DNA of 64,000 bases from Alphaproteobacteria bacterium (GCA_016125165.1 WGMH01000001.1:62001-126000), one strand, 5' to 3'; shown: positions 51,921-59,691, counted from the first letter of the stretch. Notes: a model not told the origin generated them from the sequence alone. Program-made: numbers and translations.

Positions 51921-51996
51921 CTGGGCCATCGCGCTGCATTAACGACATTTCGATCATTCACGCGCAGTTCATGCAGCAAATGCCTAAAGTTGCTGC

Positions 51997-52563
51997 ATGT
52001 CCTATGATTACCATGATGAGGATGAACCGCCCGCGCGGTCCGCACACCATTACGCTCTTGGGGTGTGGCTGACCTGTGCGACCATTCTTGTCGTGCCCTC
52101 ATTGCTGGTGTGGTTCGTGCGCTTGTGGGCGCTCGCCGCCGGTTGCGCGCCGGGACCGGAACTCTGCCACGGCGCCACCTTTGGCGGCGGCCTGCGTGAC
52201 ACGCTGAATCTGGCATGGTTCGTTGGATCCAACACCTTCATCACTTTCGTGATTTCGTTCATCGCCGCCGTGGCGTCGCTGATCTGCCGCAAGCCCCTGC
52301 AGGCCGCGCTGACCATGTTGCTGTTTCCCATTCTCGCACTGCTGTTGCCCACGCTCGCGGTGCAGAGCGCGCTTTACGCCGATTGCAAGCCCAATGAAGC
52401 CGGCGTCGGCGATTGCACGCTCTGGGGTTCGCAGATGGGCATGAGCTTCCACAGCGCCGCGATGACCACCGGCCCGCTCTACGACCTCGTGCCGTTCAAC
52501 TTCGCGCTGGCGCTGATGGTCGGCGTGATCGGCTTCATCTTCTTCCGCAGGCGCGCGGAGTAG
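51997..52563 (+). CDS. Multi-span membrane protein, unknown
   Basis: A 188-residue inner-membrane protein with four predicted spans: about residues 22-45, 75-95, 100-125 and 160-183. Between the first two lies a cysteine-containing loop (CAPGPELCHGATFGG) and later another (YADCKPNEAGVGDCTLW), giving two possible disulfides on the outside. Starts with an acidic cytoplasmic segment (MSYDYHDEDEPP). I do not recognise a family. A hairpin follows 7 bases after the stop, between convergent genes. Confidence 0.62.
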   Translation: MSYDYHDEDEPPARSAHHYALGVWLTCATILVVPSLLVWFVRLWALAAGCAPGPELCHGATFGGGLRDTLNLAWFVGSNTFITFVISFIAAVASLICRKPLQAALTMLLFPILALLLPTLAVQSALYADCKPNEAGVGDCTLWGSQMGMSFHSAAMTTGPLYDLVPFNFALALMVGVIGFIFFRRRAE

Positions 52564-52569
52564 AATTTT

Positions 52570-52594
52570 CCTTCCCCGCAAAGGCGGGGGGAGG
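52570..52594. terminator. Bidirectional hairpin between convergent genes
   Basis: CCTTCCCCGC pairs with GCGGGGGGAGG around AAAG between two convergent stops. It resembles one half of the long palindromic repeat at 29867-30016, so it may be a degenerate repeat now acting as terminator. Confidence 0.5.
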
Positions 52595-52599
52595 AGACA

Positions 52600-53256
52600 T
52601 CACCCAATCCTGATCTTCCCCACATGCGCGGGCGGGCCCAGGCCCGCGGGCACATAGGAATCCGCGACCGCTTTGCCCATGCGCATTGAAACCGGAACCA
52701 CGCCTGCCCAGATCGGCAGCGCATTGTCTTCCTCATCGTCGATCGGCGGCCCGGTGCGCACCTTGGCGGAGCCTTCCGCGATCTTCATGCCGAGCACGCT
52801 CGTGGCCTTCACTTCGATGGCCTTCACCGGGCGCAGCATGTCCCAGCGCCCCGGATAGAGCGCTTCGATCAGGCCCTTGAAGCGTTCGGCTTTCTCCTCC
52901 GGATCGGTCACCTTGAAGGCGCGGCCCAGCAGCATCACCGAGCGGTAGTTCACCGAGTGATGAAACGCCGAGCGCGCCAGCACCATGCCGTCCAGCAGCG
53001 AGACGGTGAGGCATACCTCGGTATCCTCGGCCGCGCGCAGCATCCGGCTCGCCGAAGAACCATGCCAATACACATGGTCGCCTTCGCGCCATTGCAGCGT
53101 CGGCGTCACATAGGGCGCGCCGTCGAACACATATCCCACATGGGCGAGCGGCATGGCATCGAGGATCGCATCGATGCTGGCGCGATCATAGGCGCCGCGC
53201 TTGTTGAGCCGCTTCAGCCGCACCCGTTTGGACGCCGGTTTCACCGCATCTGTCAT
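52600..53256 (-). CDS. Pyridoxamine 5'-phosphate oxidase family protein
   Basis: A 218-residue flavin-binding split-barrel protein. MPLAHVGYVFDGAPYVTPTL and DGMVLARSAFHHSVNYRSVM match the family of NimA-like and general stress FMN proteins. KAIEVKATSVLGMKIAEGSA and the late IWAGVVPVS are also conserved there. It could reduce nitro groups or act on flavin/F420-linked substrates; which is unknown. ATG 53256 has GAGGCAGG upstream. Divergent from the MarR gene with a repeat-bearing 59-base gap. Confidence 0.83.
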   Translation of the reverse strand: MTDAVKPASKRVRLKRLNKRGAYDRASIDAILDAMPLAHVGYVFDGAPYVTPTLQWREGDHVYWHGSSASRMLRAAEDTEVCLTVSLLDGMVLARSAFHHSVNYRSVMLLGRAFKVTDPEEKAERFKGLIEALYPGRWDMLRPVKAIEVKATSVLGMKIAEGSAKVRTGPPIDDEEDNALPIWAGVVPVSMRMGKAVADSYVPAGLGPPAHVGKIRIG

Positions 53257-53283
53257 TGCCTGCCTCACAGGGAAAAGATATAA

Positions 53284-53314
53284 GAGCCCTGATAACTTAT
53301 TCGAGCCCTGATAA
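53284..53314. promoter_or_regulatory. Two 12-base direct repeats between divergent genes
   Basis: GAGCCCTGATAA occurs at 53284-53295 and 53303-53314, both in the same orientation and 19 bases apart, in the short gap between the PNPOx and MarR starts. The second copy ends one base before the MarR start codon. It looks like a shared operator for the MarR and its divergent target. Confidence 0.65.
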
Positions 53315-53315
53315 T

Positions 53316-53840
53316 ATGGTCAAGCCGCGCCGCACCAAACCCGCGCAAGCCAGCCTTGCAGCAAACACAGATCCACGAACGGGCCTGCCCGCCATTCCGG
53401 CGGTGGGCGAAGCCAAGCGCGGCACCGATGGCTACATGACCTATCTGCTCCGGCAAGCGTCATCGGCTGTCCGGCTCGCGCTCGATCGCGCGCTTGCCGC
53501 CGAGGGCATGACCTATCCGCAATCTTCCGCGCTTACCATGATCCGCGCCTATGATGCGATCTCGGCGGCGGATTTGGCACGCCTCACCATGCTCACGCCG
53601 CAAACCATAAATGTGATCGTCAAGGCACTGGAAGCGCGCGGCGCCATCGTCAAGCATCCCGATCCGGTGCATGGGCGCATCCTGCGCCTTGTCATCACCG
53701 AGGAAGGCCGCGCGTTACAAAAGCGCTGCCGCGCCCGCACCGCGCCCATCGAATCCAACTTGCGCGCGCGGATGTCCAAAACGTTCGAACCGGCGCTCCG
53801 GCGCTGGCTCGTCGATATCGCGATGGATTATGCAAACTGA
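53316..53840 (+). CDS. MarR family transcriptional regulator
   Basis: A 174-residue winged-helix regulator. The DNA-binding part is ISAADLARLTMLTPQTINVI, then EARGAIVKHPDPVHGRILRL, with flanking dimer helices; the N-terminus has a short basic tail (KPRRTKPAQ). The ATG is at 53316. Placed divergently to a flavin-binding PNPOx protein with operator-like repeats between, it likely controls that gene in response to a small molecule. A REPIN-like element follows the stop. Confidence 0.88.
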   Translation: MVKPRRTKPAQASLAANTDPRTGLPAIPAVGEAKRGTDGYMTYLLRQASSAVRLALDRALAAEGMTYPQSSALTMIRAYDAISAADLARLTMLTPQTINVIVKALEARGAIVKHPDPVHGRILRLVITEEGRALQKRCRARTAPIESNLRARMSKTFEPALRRWLVDIAMDYAN

Positions 53841-53860
53841 ATTCTAACACCGTCCCCAAA

Positions 53861-53988
53861 GTGTCCTGGCCCGCAAATGCGGGCCATCCAGGTGACACAA
53901 TCTATTCTCCGGAAAGCAAGGCACCGATTTCACGCGGCAGAAAGCGTGCGCCTTCAACTGGGTGGCCCGCATTCGCGGGCCATGACAG
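53861..53988. repeat. REPIN-like repeat doublet, copy B
   Basis: Two 34-base arms at 53861-53894 and 53955-53988 lie in inverted orientation around 60 bases. Both hold a GGCCCGC hairpin. The right arm reversed is nearly identical to the left arm of copy A (32 of 34 bases), so the two elements share the same ordered ends in opposite orientation. The inner sequences are unrelated. Confidence 0.8.
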
Positions 53989-53994
53989 TGAGGA

Positions 53995-54402
53995 TTAGCG
54001 ATATGCTTCGCCGTCGATGGCGCGGATGAGGCCGCGCACCGTGCGGTAGAGATACCAAACAAGGATCCCTGCGAATCCGACAAGCGCGAACGGTGCAACC
54101 ATGATGAGGCGGATCGGATCGCCATCCGGCACGGCGTAGGCCGCGTTCAAGGCGCCCCACAACACGCCCGCGCACACCAGCGCGAACAGGATGATGCTCA
54201 CCCAGAACACGGCGATGAGATTGGAGAAATGGCTTTCATAGATGGTGCCGCGCGCATCGGCACGCTTCACATAGGCCACCACAACACCCACCAAGGCGGT
54301 GATGCCATTGAGGAGCGCCGCCAGATAGAGCGCGTAAGCGAGGATGGCAGCCAGCCGAAGGTCCGATCCTTCGGCGCGGGCGGGAAGTGCGTGATCGCTC
54401 AT
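53995..54402 (-). CDS. DUF4870-like membrane protein, tandem copy 1
   Basis: A 135-residue protein with three membrane spans (residues about 18-42, 65-90 and 100-125). The segment GITALVGVVVAYVKRADARG followed by TIYESHFSNLIAVFWVSIIL is characteristic of the Tic20/DUF4870-like family of small membrane proteins. No enzymatic residues are seen. It is 9 bases from, and clearly homologous to, the next gene; both are read from the same strand. Function unknown. Confidence 0.78.
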   Translation of the reverse strand: MSDHALPARAEGSDLRLAAILAYALYLAALLNGITALVGVVVAYVKRADARGTIYESHFSNLIAVFWVSIILFALVCAGVLWGALNAAYAVPDGDPIRLIMVAPFALVGFAGILVWYLYRTVRGLIRAIDGEAYR

Positions 54403-54411
54403 GGTGTCACC

Positions 54412-54756
54412 TCAATGGTAGGGGCGCGCATCAATCGCGCGGACCAGACCTTTGACCGAGCGATAGATGAACCAGATATAGAGACCTGCAAGGATGAAGA
54501 TGCCGATGGCGAGCGGAATGGTCACGCACCCCAGCACGCCGACCACCAGCGCCGTCCAGAAAATCTCGATGGCGTTGGACAGGTGACCCTCGTAGATCGT
54601 TCCTCGCATGTCGTCGCGCTTCACATAGGCCAGGATGACAGCCACCACGGCGGTGATGCCGTTAAACAGGGCGGCGAGCAGAAGCCCGTAGATGATGATC
54701 GTCATCGTGCGGTTCTGATCGTCGCGCGCTGGCGCGGCTGCGTGCGGATCGGCCAT
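54412..54756 (-). CDS. DUF4870-like membrane protein, tandem copy 2
   Basis: A 114-residue sibling of the gene at 53995-54402, sharing NGITAVVAVILAYVKRDDMR, TIYEGHLSNAIEIFWTALVV and the ending RSVKGLVRAIDARPYH. The start is ATG 54756 because that gives the same N-terminal layout. The pair is a recent tandem duplication by sequence similarity, with diverged N-termini. Function unknown. Confidence 0.78.
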   Translation of the reverse strand: MADPHAAAPARDDQNRTMTIIIYGLLLAALFNGITAVVAVILAYVKRDDMRGTIYEGHLSNAIEIFWTALVVGVLGCVTIPLAIGIFILAGLYIWFIYRSVKGLVRAIDARPYH

Positions 54757-54961
54757 ATCTGCCTCCCGTGAAACCCTAGTGAAATGTGGGAATGGCACAG
54801 GCCAATGTCAATGAACGGCCTGCAATCTCCAAGTCCTTGGTCTGACGCGACAATTTGAGGAGATTTGTGAAAAACCTATACGTCCTTGTCACTCGACTGA
54901 CATCGCCGATGGGTAGAGAACGGCGGAACCGAGGGGCCAAACGCTGCCAAGGAGTACGGCC

Positions 54962-55183
54962 ATGCCGAGCTACGAAATCTGCTACCGCGATGCACACGGC
55001 GAGAAGCTCGAAACCTTCTGGGTGCCCTGTGGCGGCGACAAGCAGGCGAAGATTCTGGCCCATGCCATGCGCCCGCCGATGGCGCGCCGCATCGAAGTGT
55101 GGGACGGCGAAACGCTGATCTACGAGCGCCCGGAAGTGGCCGCCCGCGCCCCGATTGTGCAGTCGCTCACACGCGCCGCATGA
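54962..55183 (+). CDS. Small conserved protein, unknown
   Basis: A 73-residue protein with a good AAGGAG site eight bases before the ATG. It begins YEICYRDAHGEKLETFWVPC and ends with IEVWDGETLIYERPEVAARA. The fold looks like a small beta-sheet with one helix. It is not part of an obvious operon: 79 bases separate it from the next gene. I do not recognise it. Confidence 0.62.
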   Translation: MPSYEICYRDAHGEKLETFWVPCGGDKQAKILAHAMRPPMARRIEVWDGETLIYERPEVAARAPIVQSLTRAA

Positions 55184-55208
55184 AATATTGTTGGGTTCTA
55201 TCCTGGAA

Positions 55209-55240
55209 CCCCAGCCGCTAAACTCGCACGCGGGCTGGGG
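55209..55240 (+). terminator. Hairpin after the 73-residue gene
   Basis: CCCCAGCC (55209-55216) pairs with GGCTGGGG (55233-55240). It lies after the small gene and before the next start at 55263, so it may be a terminator or a leader stem. No T run follows. Confidence 0.4.
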
Positions 55241-55262
55241 GGCTGACCCAGGGAGAATTGCA

Positions 55263-55655
55263 ATGATCGCATCCAGAACTCGTACTGCACTGATTGCCGC
55301 CGCAATCGTCACCCTTCCGGCGGCGGCTTGGGCGGACGGACATTCCGAAATCGTCAATGCCGCCGCCCATGCCGGGCTTGCGGCGCAGGCAAGCGATGTC
55401 GGCGGCGTGCACACGCACCTGCATCACGCGCTCAACTGTCTTGTCGGCCCCGGCGGTGAAGGCTTCGACAGCACGCAGATGAACCCCTGCGCGCAGGCCG
55501 GCAGCGGCGCCATTGCTGATGCGAGCAATGACACCGTGAAGCTCACGCTGAAAAAGGCTGCCGACAAGGCCCGCGAAGGCATCGCGACCGCCGACCTCAC
55601 GCAGGCCAAGGCCGATGCCGCAACGGTCAAGGAAATTCTCGACGCCGCCAAATAG
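55263..55655 (+). CDS. Exported small protein with histidine/cysteine cluster
   Basis: A 130-residue protein with a signal peptide (TRTALIAAAIVTLPAAAWA) and a mature part carrying VGGVHTHLHHALNCLVGPGG and, 15 residues on, MNPCAQAGSGA. The His-rich HTHLHH element before the cysteine could bind a metal ion. The C-terminal half is a charged helix. A GGGAG site precedes the ATG. It ends just upstream of the alkaline phosphatase PHO-like site. I do not recognise the family. Confidence 0.65.
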   Translation: MIASRTRTALIAAAIVTLPAAAWADGHSEIVNAAAHAGLAAQASDVGGVHTHLHHALNCLVGPGGEGFDSTQMNPCAQAGSGAIADASNDTVKLTLKKAADKAREGIATADLTQAKADAATVKEILDAAK

Positions 55656-55673
55656 CCGTCATCGTTCTGTATT
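55656..55673 (+). promoter_or_regulatory. Candidate PHO box upstream of alkaline phosphatase
   Basis: CCGTCATCGTTCTGTATT matches about 11 of 14 conserved positions of the PhoB box (CTGTCAT, four bases, CTGTCAT-type). It lies 48 bases before the phosphatase start and directly after the previous stop. Phosphate-starvation control of the gene is therefore likely. Confidence 0.5.
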
Positions 55674-55680
55674 TGATGTG

Positions 55681-55721
55681 TGACAGACCTTTGGCGCGGA
55701 ACTGGCGCAAAGGGTCTGTCA
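55681..55721 (+). promoter_or_regulatory. Hairpin that sequesters alkaline phosphatase start
   Basis: TGACAGACC (55681-55689) pairs perfectly with GGTCTGTCA (55713-55721), with further pairing of TTTG and CAAA inside. The right arm includes part of the AAAGGG ribosome site and the A of the ATG at 55721. The stem would block translation unless opened. Confidence 0.6.
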
Positions 55722-57229
55722 TGCGGAAATCGGCGATAGCGGCGGTGCTGGGCGTGGCGCTCACGGGCGGCGCGGCATGGTCTGCCGGTCTGCCACAACA
55801 GAACGACGCCACCTTCAAACAGGATGCCGCCGATCTTGCCGCCAGACTGAAGCAGCAGGAGAACACGAACCGCGCGAAGAACATCATTCTCTTCATAGGC
55901 GATGGCATGAGCATCTCCACCATCACCGCGGCGCGCATCTATGCCGGGCAGAAGAAGGGGCTCGACGGGGCATCCTACAGGCTGACGATGGACACGCTGC
56001 CCTATGCCGCGCTGTCGCGCACCTACAGCGCCGATTCCATCGTCACTGACTCCGCGCCGTCCGCCACCTCCATGACCGCCGGCATCAAAGCCAAAAACGG
56101 CACCATCGGCGTGAACGACAAGGCCATGCCGCGCGATTGCGCCAAGAGCAAAGGCACCGATGTCACCACCATCTTCGAACTGGCGGAGATGGCGCATCTT
56201 TCCACTGGCATCATCACCACCACGCGCGTGACGCATGCCACGCCCGCCGCGGCCTATGCGCACACGCCGGGCCGCGATTGGGAAGCCGACAGCGACATGC
56301 TGCCGAACGACAGGAAGCCGGGCTGCAAGGATATCGCCGACCAGCTCGTGCACTGGAACTACGGCGACGGCTTCGAAGTCATTTTGGGCGGCGGGCGGCA
56401 GAAGATGTTCGACTCGCACGATATCGATCCGCAGGATCCCTCCAGCCGCGGCGAGCGCGGCGACAACCGCAATCTCGTGGAGGAGTGGAAGGCGCGCTAC
56501 AACGGCGATGCGGCCTATGTCTGGAACGAAGAACAGTTCAAGGCCGTCGATCCTTCCAGTACGAAACGGCTGATGGGTCTCTTCAATCGCAGCTACATGC
56601 AATATGAAACCGAGCGCGCGAAGACCAACAGCGAACCCTCTCTCGCCGAGATGACGGCGAAGGCCATCGACATCCTGAAGAAGAACCCCGAAGGCTATGT
56701 GCTGATGGTGGAAGGCGGGCGCATCGACCATGCGCATCATGCCGGCAACGCCGCGCGCGCGCTCGAAGATACGATTGCCTTCGACGACGCGATCAAGACC
56801 GGGTTTGCCATGACCGATGCCGCCGACACGCTCATCATCGTCACCGCCGATCACAGCCACACGCTACAAATCGTGGGCTATCCGAGCCGTGGCAATCCCA
56901 TTCTCGGCGTGGCTGACGAGCCGCCGGGCCGCGAGAAATCCGATTCCCCATCCACGCTGGACGGCCTGCCCTACACCACCCTGCAATACGCAAATGGCCC
57001 CGGCGCCAGCCAGAGCCGCGAGGGCCTGACCAACGCCATCACCACCAATCTGAACTTCCTGCAACCCGCGCTTGTGCCCATGAGCGGCGAAACCCACGCA
57101 GGCGACGACGTGGCCATCCTCGCCAGCGGCCCCTGGGCCCAGCTTTTCTCAGGAATTGTGGACGAGAACTTCATTTATCACGTCATGGCCCACGCCTCGC
57201 AACTTCCGCAGCGCGCAGGCGTTCAGTAA
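55721..57229 (+). CDS. phoA: Alkaline phosphatase (PhoA type)
   Basis: A 502-residue exported phosphatase releasing phosphate from esters. Signal peptide SAIAAVLGVALTGGAAW, cut before LPQQ. Active-site marks: IGDGMSISTITAARIYAGQK with the metal Asp, the nucleophile serine in IVTDSAPSATSMTAGIKAKN, MVEGGRIDHAHHAGNAARAL, VTADHSHTLQIVG and a late metal histidine in PMSGETHAGDDVAILASG. This is the full set of the E. coli-type family. The ATG at 55721 lies inside the hairpin described, with a candidate PHO box upstream. The next gene, SYLF, starts 34 bases later. Confidence 0.93.
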   Translation: MRKSAIAAVLGVALTGGAAWSAGLPQQNDATFKQDAADLAARLKQQENTNRAKNIILFIGDGMSISTITAARIYAGQKKGLDGASYRLTMDTLPYAALSRTYSADSIVTDSAPSATSMTAGIKAKNGTIGVNDKAMPRDCAKSKGTDVTTIFELAEMAHLSTGIITTTRVTHATPAAAYAHTPGRDWEADSDMLPNDRKPGCKDIADQLVHWNYGDGFEVILGGGRQKMFDSHDIDPQDPSSRGERGDNRNLVEEWKARYNGDAAYVWNEEQFKAVDPSSTKRLMGLFNRSYMQYETERAKTNSEPSLAEMTAKAIDILKKNPEGYVLMVEGGRIDHAHHAGNAARALEDTIAFDDAIKTGFAMTDAADTLIIVTADHSHTLQIVGYPSRGNPILGVADEPPGREKSDSPSTLDGLPYTTLQYANGPGASQSREGLTNAITTNLNFLQPALVPMSGETHAGDDVAILASGPWAQLFSGIVDENFIYHVMAHASQLPQRAGVQ

Positions 57230-57263
57230 GTTCCCATTCCGGGTTCCCCCTGAGGAGATCGAC

Positions 57264-57941
57264 ATGAACGCTTGGACGAAGCTCTCGGTAGCGGCGATGA
57301 CGGCCGTCGCGCTGATCGGATTTTCCGCTGCTCCCGCCGCCGCCCGCGGCGAGCGCGATACGCTCAACAATGCTGAAAAGACCATTCGCGCCCTGGAACG
57401 CGATGACGTGTTCCACGATGCGCGCAAGGCCGTACACCGCGCCCGTGCCGTTCTGATCGTGCCCAAGCTGGTGAAGGGTGGCTTCATCTTCGGCGCCGAA
57501 GGCGGCGATGGCGTCTTGATGGCCCGCACCGGCCGCACCTGGAGCGCGCCTGCCTTCTATACACTGGGTTCGGCGTCGTTCGGCTTTCAGGCCGGCCTCG
57601 AACAGGCGCAGGTGGTGATGATCATCATGACCGATCGGGCGCTGCGGGCGATCAAGCGTTCCAAGTTCAAGTTCGGCGCCAATGCCGGTCTCACCGTCGT
57701 CACGCTCGGTGCCGGCGCGGAAGGCGCGACCAGCGGCAACTTCAGCGGCGACATCATCGTGTGGTCGAAGGCAAAGGGCCTTTATGGCGGCGTCTCGCTG
57801 AACGGCTCGGTGATCGATCCGGACGACAAGGCGAACGAGAAGTATTATGGCCGCCGCGCCGATGTGGACGACATTCTCGCCGGACGCGTGAAAGACCGCG
57901 ACACCGAGTCCCTCCGCCGCGCGATGGATCGCACGTTCTAA
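57264..57941 (+). CDS. SYLF (YSC84) domain lipid-binding protein
   Basis: A 225-residue exported protein: signal peptide (LSVAAMTAVALIGFSAAPAA) and a C-terminal SYLF domain (AVLIVPKLVKGGFIFGAEGG, DGVLMARTGRTWSAPAFYTL, GSASFGFQAGLEQAQVVMII, TSGNFSGDIIVWSKAKGLYG). The domain binds phosphoinositides in eukaryotes; bacterial members are periplasmic or outer-membrane associated. GAGGAG lies before ATG 57264. Possibly co-transcribed with the phosphatase (34-base gap). The function is not known. Confidence 0.9.
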   Translation: MNAWTKLSVAAMTAVALIGFSAAPAAARGERDTLNNAEKTIRALERDDVFHDARKAVHRARAVLIVPKLVKGGFIFGAEGGDGVLMARTGRTWSAPAFYTLGSASFGFQAGLEQAQVVMIIMTDRALRAIKRSKFKFGANAGLTVVTLGAGAEGATSGNFSGDIIVWSKAKGLYGGVSLNGSVIDPDDKANEKYYGRRADVDDILAGRVKDRDTESLRRAMDRTF

Positions 57942-57994
57942 GACGGCTTGCCGAGGGCGCGGTGAAAAGCCCGCTCGCCATTCGGCGTGAACAA

Positions 57995-58023
57995 CACGGC
58001 GCGGCCTTTCGGGTCGCGCCGTG
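57995..58023. terminator. Bidirectional hairpin between convergent genes
   Basis: CACGGCGCG pairs with CGCGCCGTG around an 11-base loop. It lies 53 bases past the SYLF stop and about 40 bases from the stop of the convergent gene at 58062. No long T run is present, so terminator strength is uncertain. Confidence 0.6.
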
Positions 58024-58061
58024 CCCATTTCAGATCATGCCCACTATGGGTATCGCAATCG

Positions 58062-58412
58062 TCAGTTCACCGGCGCGGGCGGCTTGGCTTGCAGGATTCG
58101 CAGCGCCGCATCGCGCGTGGATTGGTAATCGCGCAATTGGCCGTTGATGTCGTAGATGGAACGTTTCGCCGGCGCATCGGCGCGGCAGGCCGAAAGTGCA
58201 TCATTGGTGGCGGCGTCGAGCTTTTCGCTGCGCAGCTTGTCATAGGCGGCCTCGCCATAGAGCGATGCCTGCAACAACTGATCGATCAGCTTCTGATAGG
58301 CCGTATAGGGCGCGGCGCATTCGTTCGAAACCATGAACGAGGTCTGCGCCGCGGCGGGCGATGCCGCCGCCAGCGTCAGAAGAACTGCCAGTGTCGCCGC
58401 CATGCCCCGCAT
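58062..58412 (-). CDS. Exported small protein, unknown
   Basis: A 116-residue protein with a signal peptide (AATLAVLLTLAAASPAAAQ) and a mature helical domain with two cysteines (SNECAAPYTAYQKLIDQLL and DALSACRADAPAKRS), probably a disulfide. The C-terminus ends in a proline-rich tail (AKPPAPVN). No family recognised. It is transcribed toward the SYLF gene and may be followed by the shared hairpin terminator. Confidence 0.65.
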   Translation of the reverse strand: MRGMAATLAVLLTLAAASPAAAQTSFMVSNECAAPYTAYQKLIDQLLQASLYGEAAYDKLRSEKLDAATNDALSACRADAPAKRSIYDINGQLRDYQSTRDAALRILQAKPPAPVN

Positions 58413-58462
58413 CCGCCCTTATAGGCGCCAATCGCGCGCGGCGGCAACTCAACCTTCCGTCA

Positions 58463-59203
58463 CTATTCCATCAGCACGGGAACGGGCGTCTCGGCGTGCG
58501 TGCGCCGCGAGCGGCGCTCGCAATCGGCGTCCATTTCCTTCTTCCACGCGATCCGCAGGCGCGCGCGGGGTGTGGAATAGCGAACCGGCAGAAATTCGGC
58601 CCGCTCGATGCGGTCGGTGCGGAAGTGACGAAAGGCACTGCGCAATTCGCACCAGCCCACGATCAGCCGCACCGATTCCCAATAGCTCACGGCGATGGGC
58701 CAAATGACGCGTTCGCTCGCCTCGCCCTTTTCGTCGCGATAGGCGATGGCGATCTTGCCCTGCGTGCGAATGGCCGCGCGCACACGCGCCATGTCGATGG
58801 CATCGGGCACCACGTGCCGCGAATGCAGCGAGGTGAGCGCGGGCTCCATCAGAAGCGGCCGAAGATGCTCGGGGATCACCTGCCCGATCTTGGCCACCAG
58901 ATCCGATGCCGCGCGCGCCAGTCCTTCATCGGCGCGGTTCATCACCCACTGCGCGCCCAGCATCGCCGCTTCGATTTCGTCGGGTGTCAGCATCAGCGGC
59001 GGCATGTCGAAACCGCCGTCCAGCACATAGCCCATGCCCGCCTCGCCGCGAATGGGCACGCGCTCGGCCATCAACTGTGCAATGTCGCGATAGATGGTGC
59101 GCTGAGAGGTTTCCAGTTCGGTCGCAATCTCGCCCGCCGTCACCGGCCTTCGCCGGCGCCGCAAAATCTGGATGATGCGAAACAGCCTGTCCGCGCGTCT
59201 CAT
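58463..59203 (-). CDS. YafY family HTH/WYL-domain transcriptional regulator
   Basis: A 246-residue regulator. N-terminal DeoR-like helix-turn-helix: RADRLFRIIQILRRRRRPVT, then EIATELETSQRTIYRDIAQL. The middle and C-terminal part is a WYL domain (KIAIAYRDEKGEASERVIWP, ESVRLIVGWCELRSAFRHFR), which senses nucleotides or other ligands. ATG 59203 follows a GGGAGG site. An inverted TGACA/TGTCA group lies just upstream. It follows the GFA gene on the same strand; its targets may be that gene and the maturase beyond. Confidence 0.9.
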   Translation of the reverse strand: MRRADRLFRIIQILRRRRRPVTAGEIATELETSQRTIYRDIAQLMAERVPIRGEAGMGYVLDGGFDMPPLMLTPDEIEAAMLGAQWVMNRADEGLARAASDLVAKIGQVIPEHLRPLLMEPALTSLHSRHVVPDAIDMARVRAAIRTQGKIAIAYRDEKGEASERVIWPIAVSYWESVRLIVGWCELRSAFRHFRTDRIERAEFLPVRYSTPRARLRIAWKKEMDADCERRSRRTHAETPVPVLME

Positions 59204-59238
59204 GCCGTCCTCCCAACCTGGATCATGCCAGGCTGCTA

Positions 59239-59267
59239 CTGACACCATGCTGTCAGCAGCGTGTCAG
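59239..59267. promoter_or_regulatory. Operator-like TGACA/TGTCA group before WYL regulator
   Basis: CTGACA and TGTCAG form an inverted repeat around six bases, and a third TGTCAG half-site lies six bases on. It is 36-64 bases before the WYL regulator start, and 24 bases from the stop of the GFA gene. A very similar CTGACA-N5-TGTCAG element lies before the BlaI gene at 63803-63827. Confidence 0.5.
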
Positions 59268-59290
59268 CATAACGGCAGAAGCGCGCTCTG

Positions 59291-59620
59291 TCAGTCCGGC
59301 CCCGGCGTGTAACGCACCCGCGCGCCGCTCCAGATTTCGCGCGGCATCATCCGCGCGTTCACGCCCATGCGGTCATAGTCCTTGTCCACCGGCAGCCAAT
59401 GGGTGAAGCAACCGCATGTTTTGCAGCGGTGGAATTCGATCATCCGGTCGCCCCACATGTAGACATCGGTCGCGCCGGTAATGCGCACGTCTTTCAGCGG
59501 ATGATAGGTCAGAAGCGCGCCTGTGCGACTGCAAATGGAACAGGCACACGAGGTGAGTTCAACTGGCGCGGATGCGACCTCAAGGCGAACGGCGCCGCAA
59601 TGGCAGGAACCTTCAATCAT
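59291..59620 (-). CDS. GFA family protein (zinc-binding)
   Basis: A 109-residue member of the glutathione-dependent formaldehyde-activating enzyme family. Zinc cysteines are in EGSCHCGAVRLEV, SCACSICSRTGALLTYHPLK and RCKTCGCFTHWLPVDKDYDR. Many family members have no proven enzyme activity. ATG 59620 (MIEGSCHCG) was chosen as the usual family start; an ATG at 59650 would add ten residues. It lies 71 bases downstream of the second radical SAM maturase on the same strand, so it is the likely operon partner. Confidence 0.87.
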   Translation of the reverse strand: MIEGSCHCGAVRLEVASAPVELTSCACSICSRTGALLTYHPLKDVRITGATDVYMWGDRMIEFHRCKTCGCFTHWLPVDKDYDRMGVNARMMPREIWSGARVRYTPGPD

Positions 59621-59691
59621 GCGGGCATCAAAACCCAATCGGCGTGCCATGAACAGAGGCGGCGCGCGACGCGCACTGCCGCTGCTGACAA

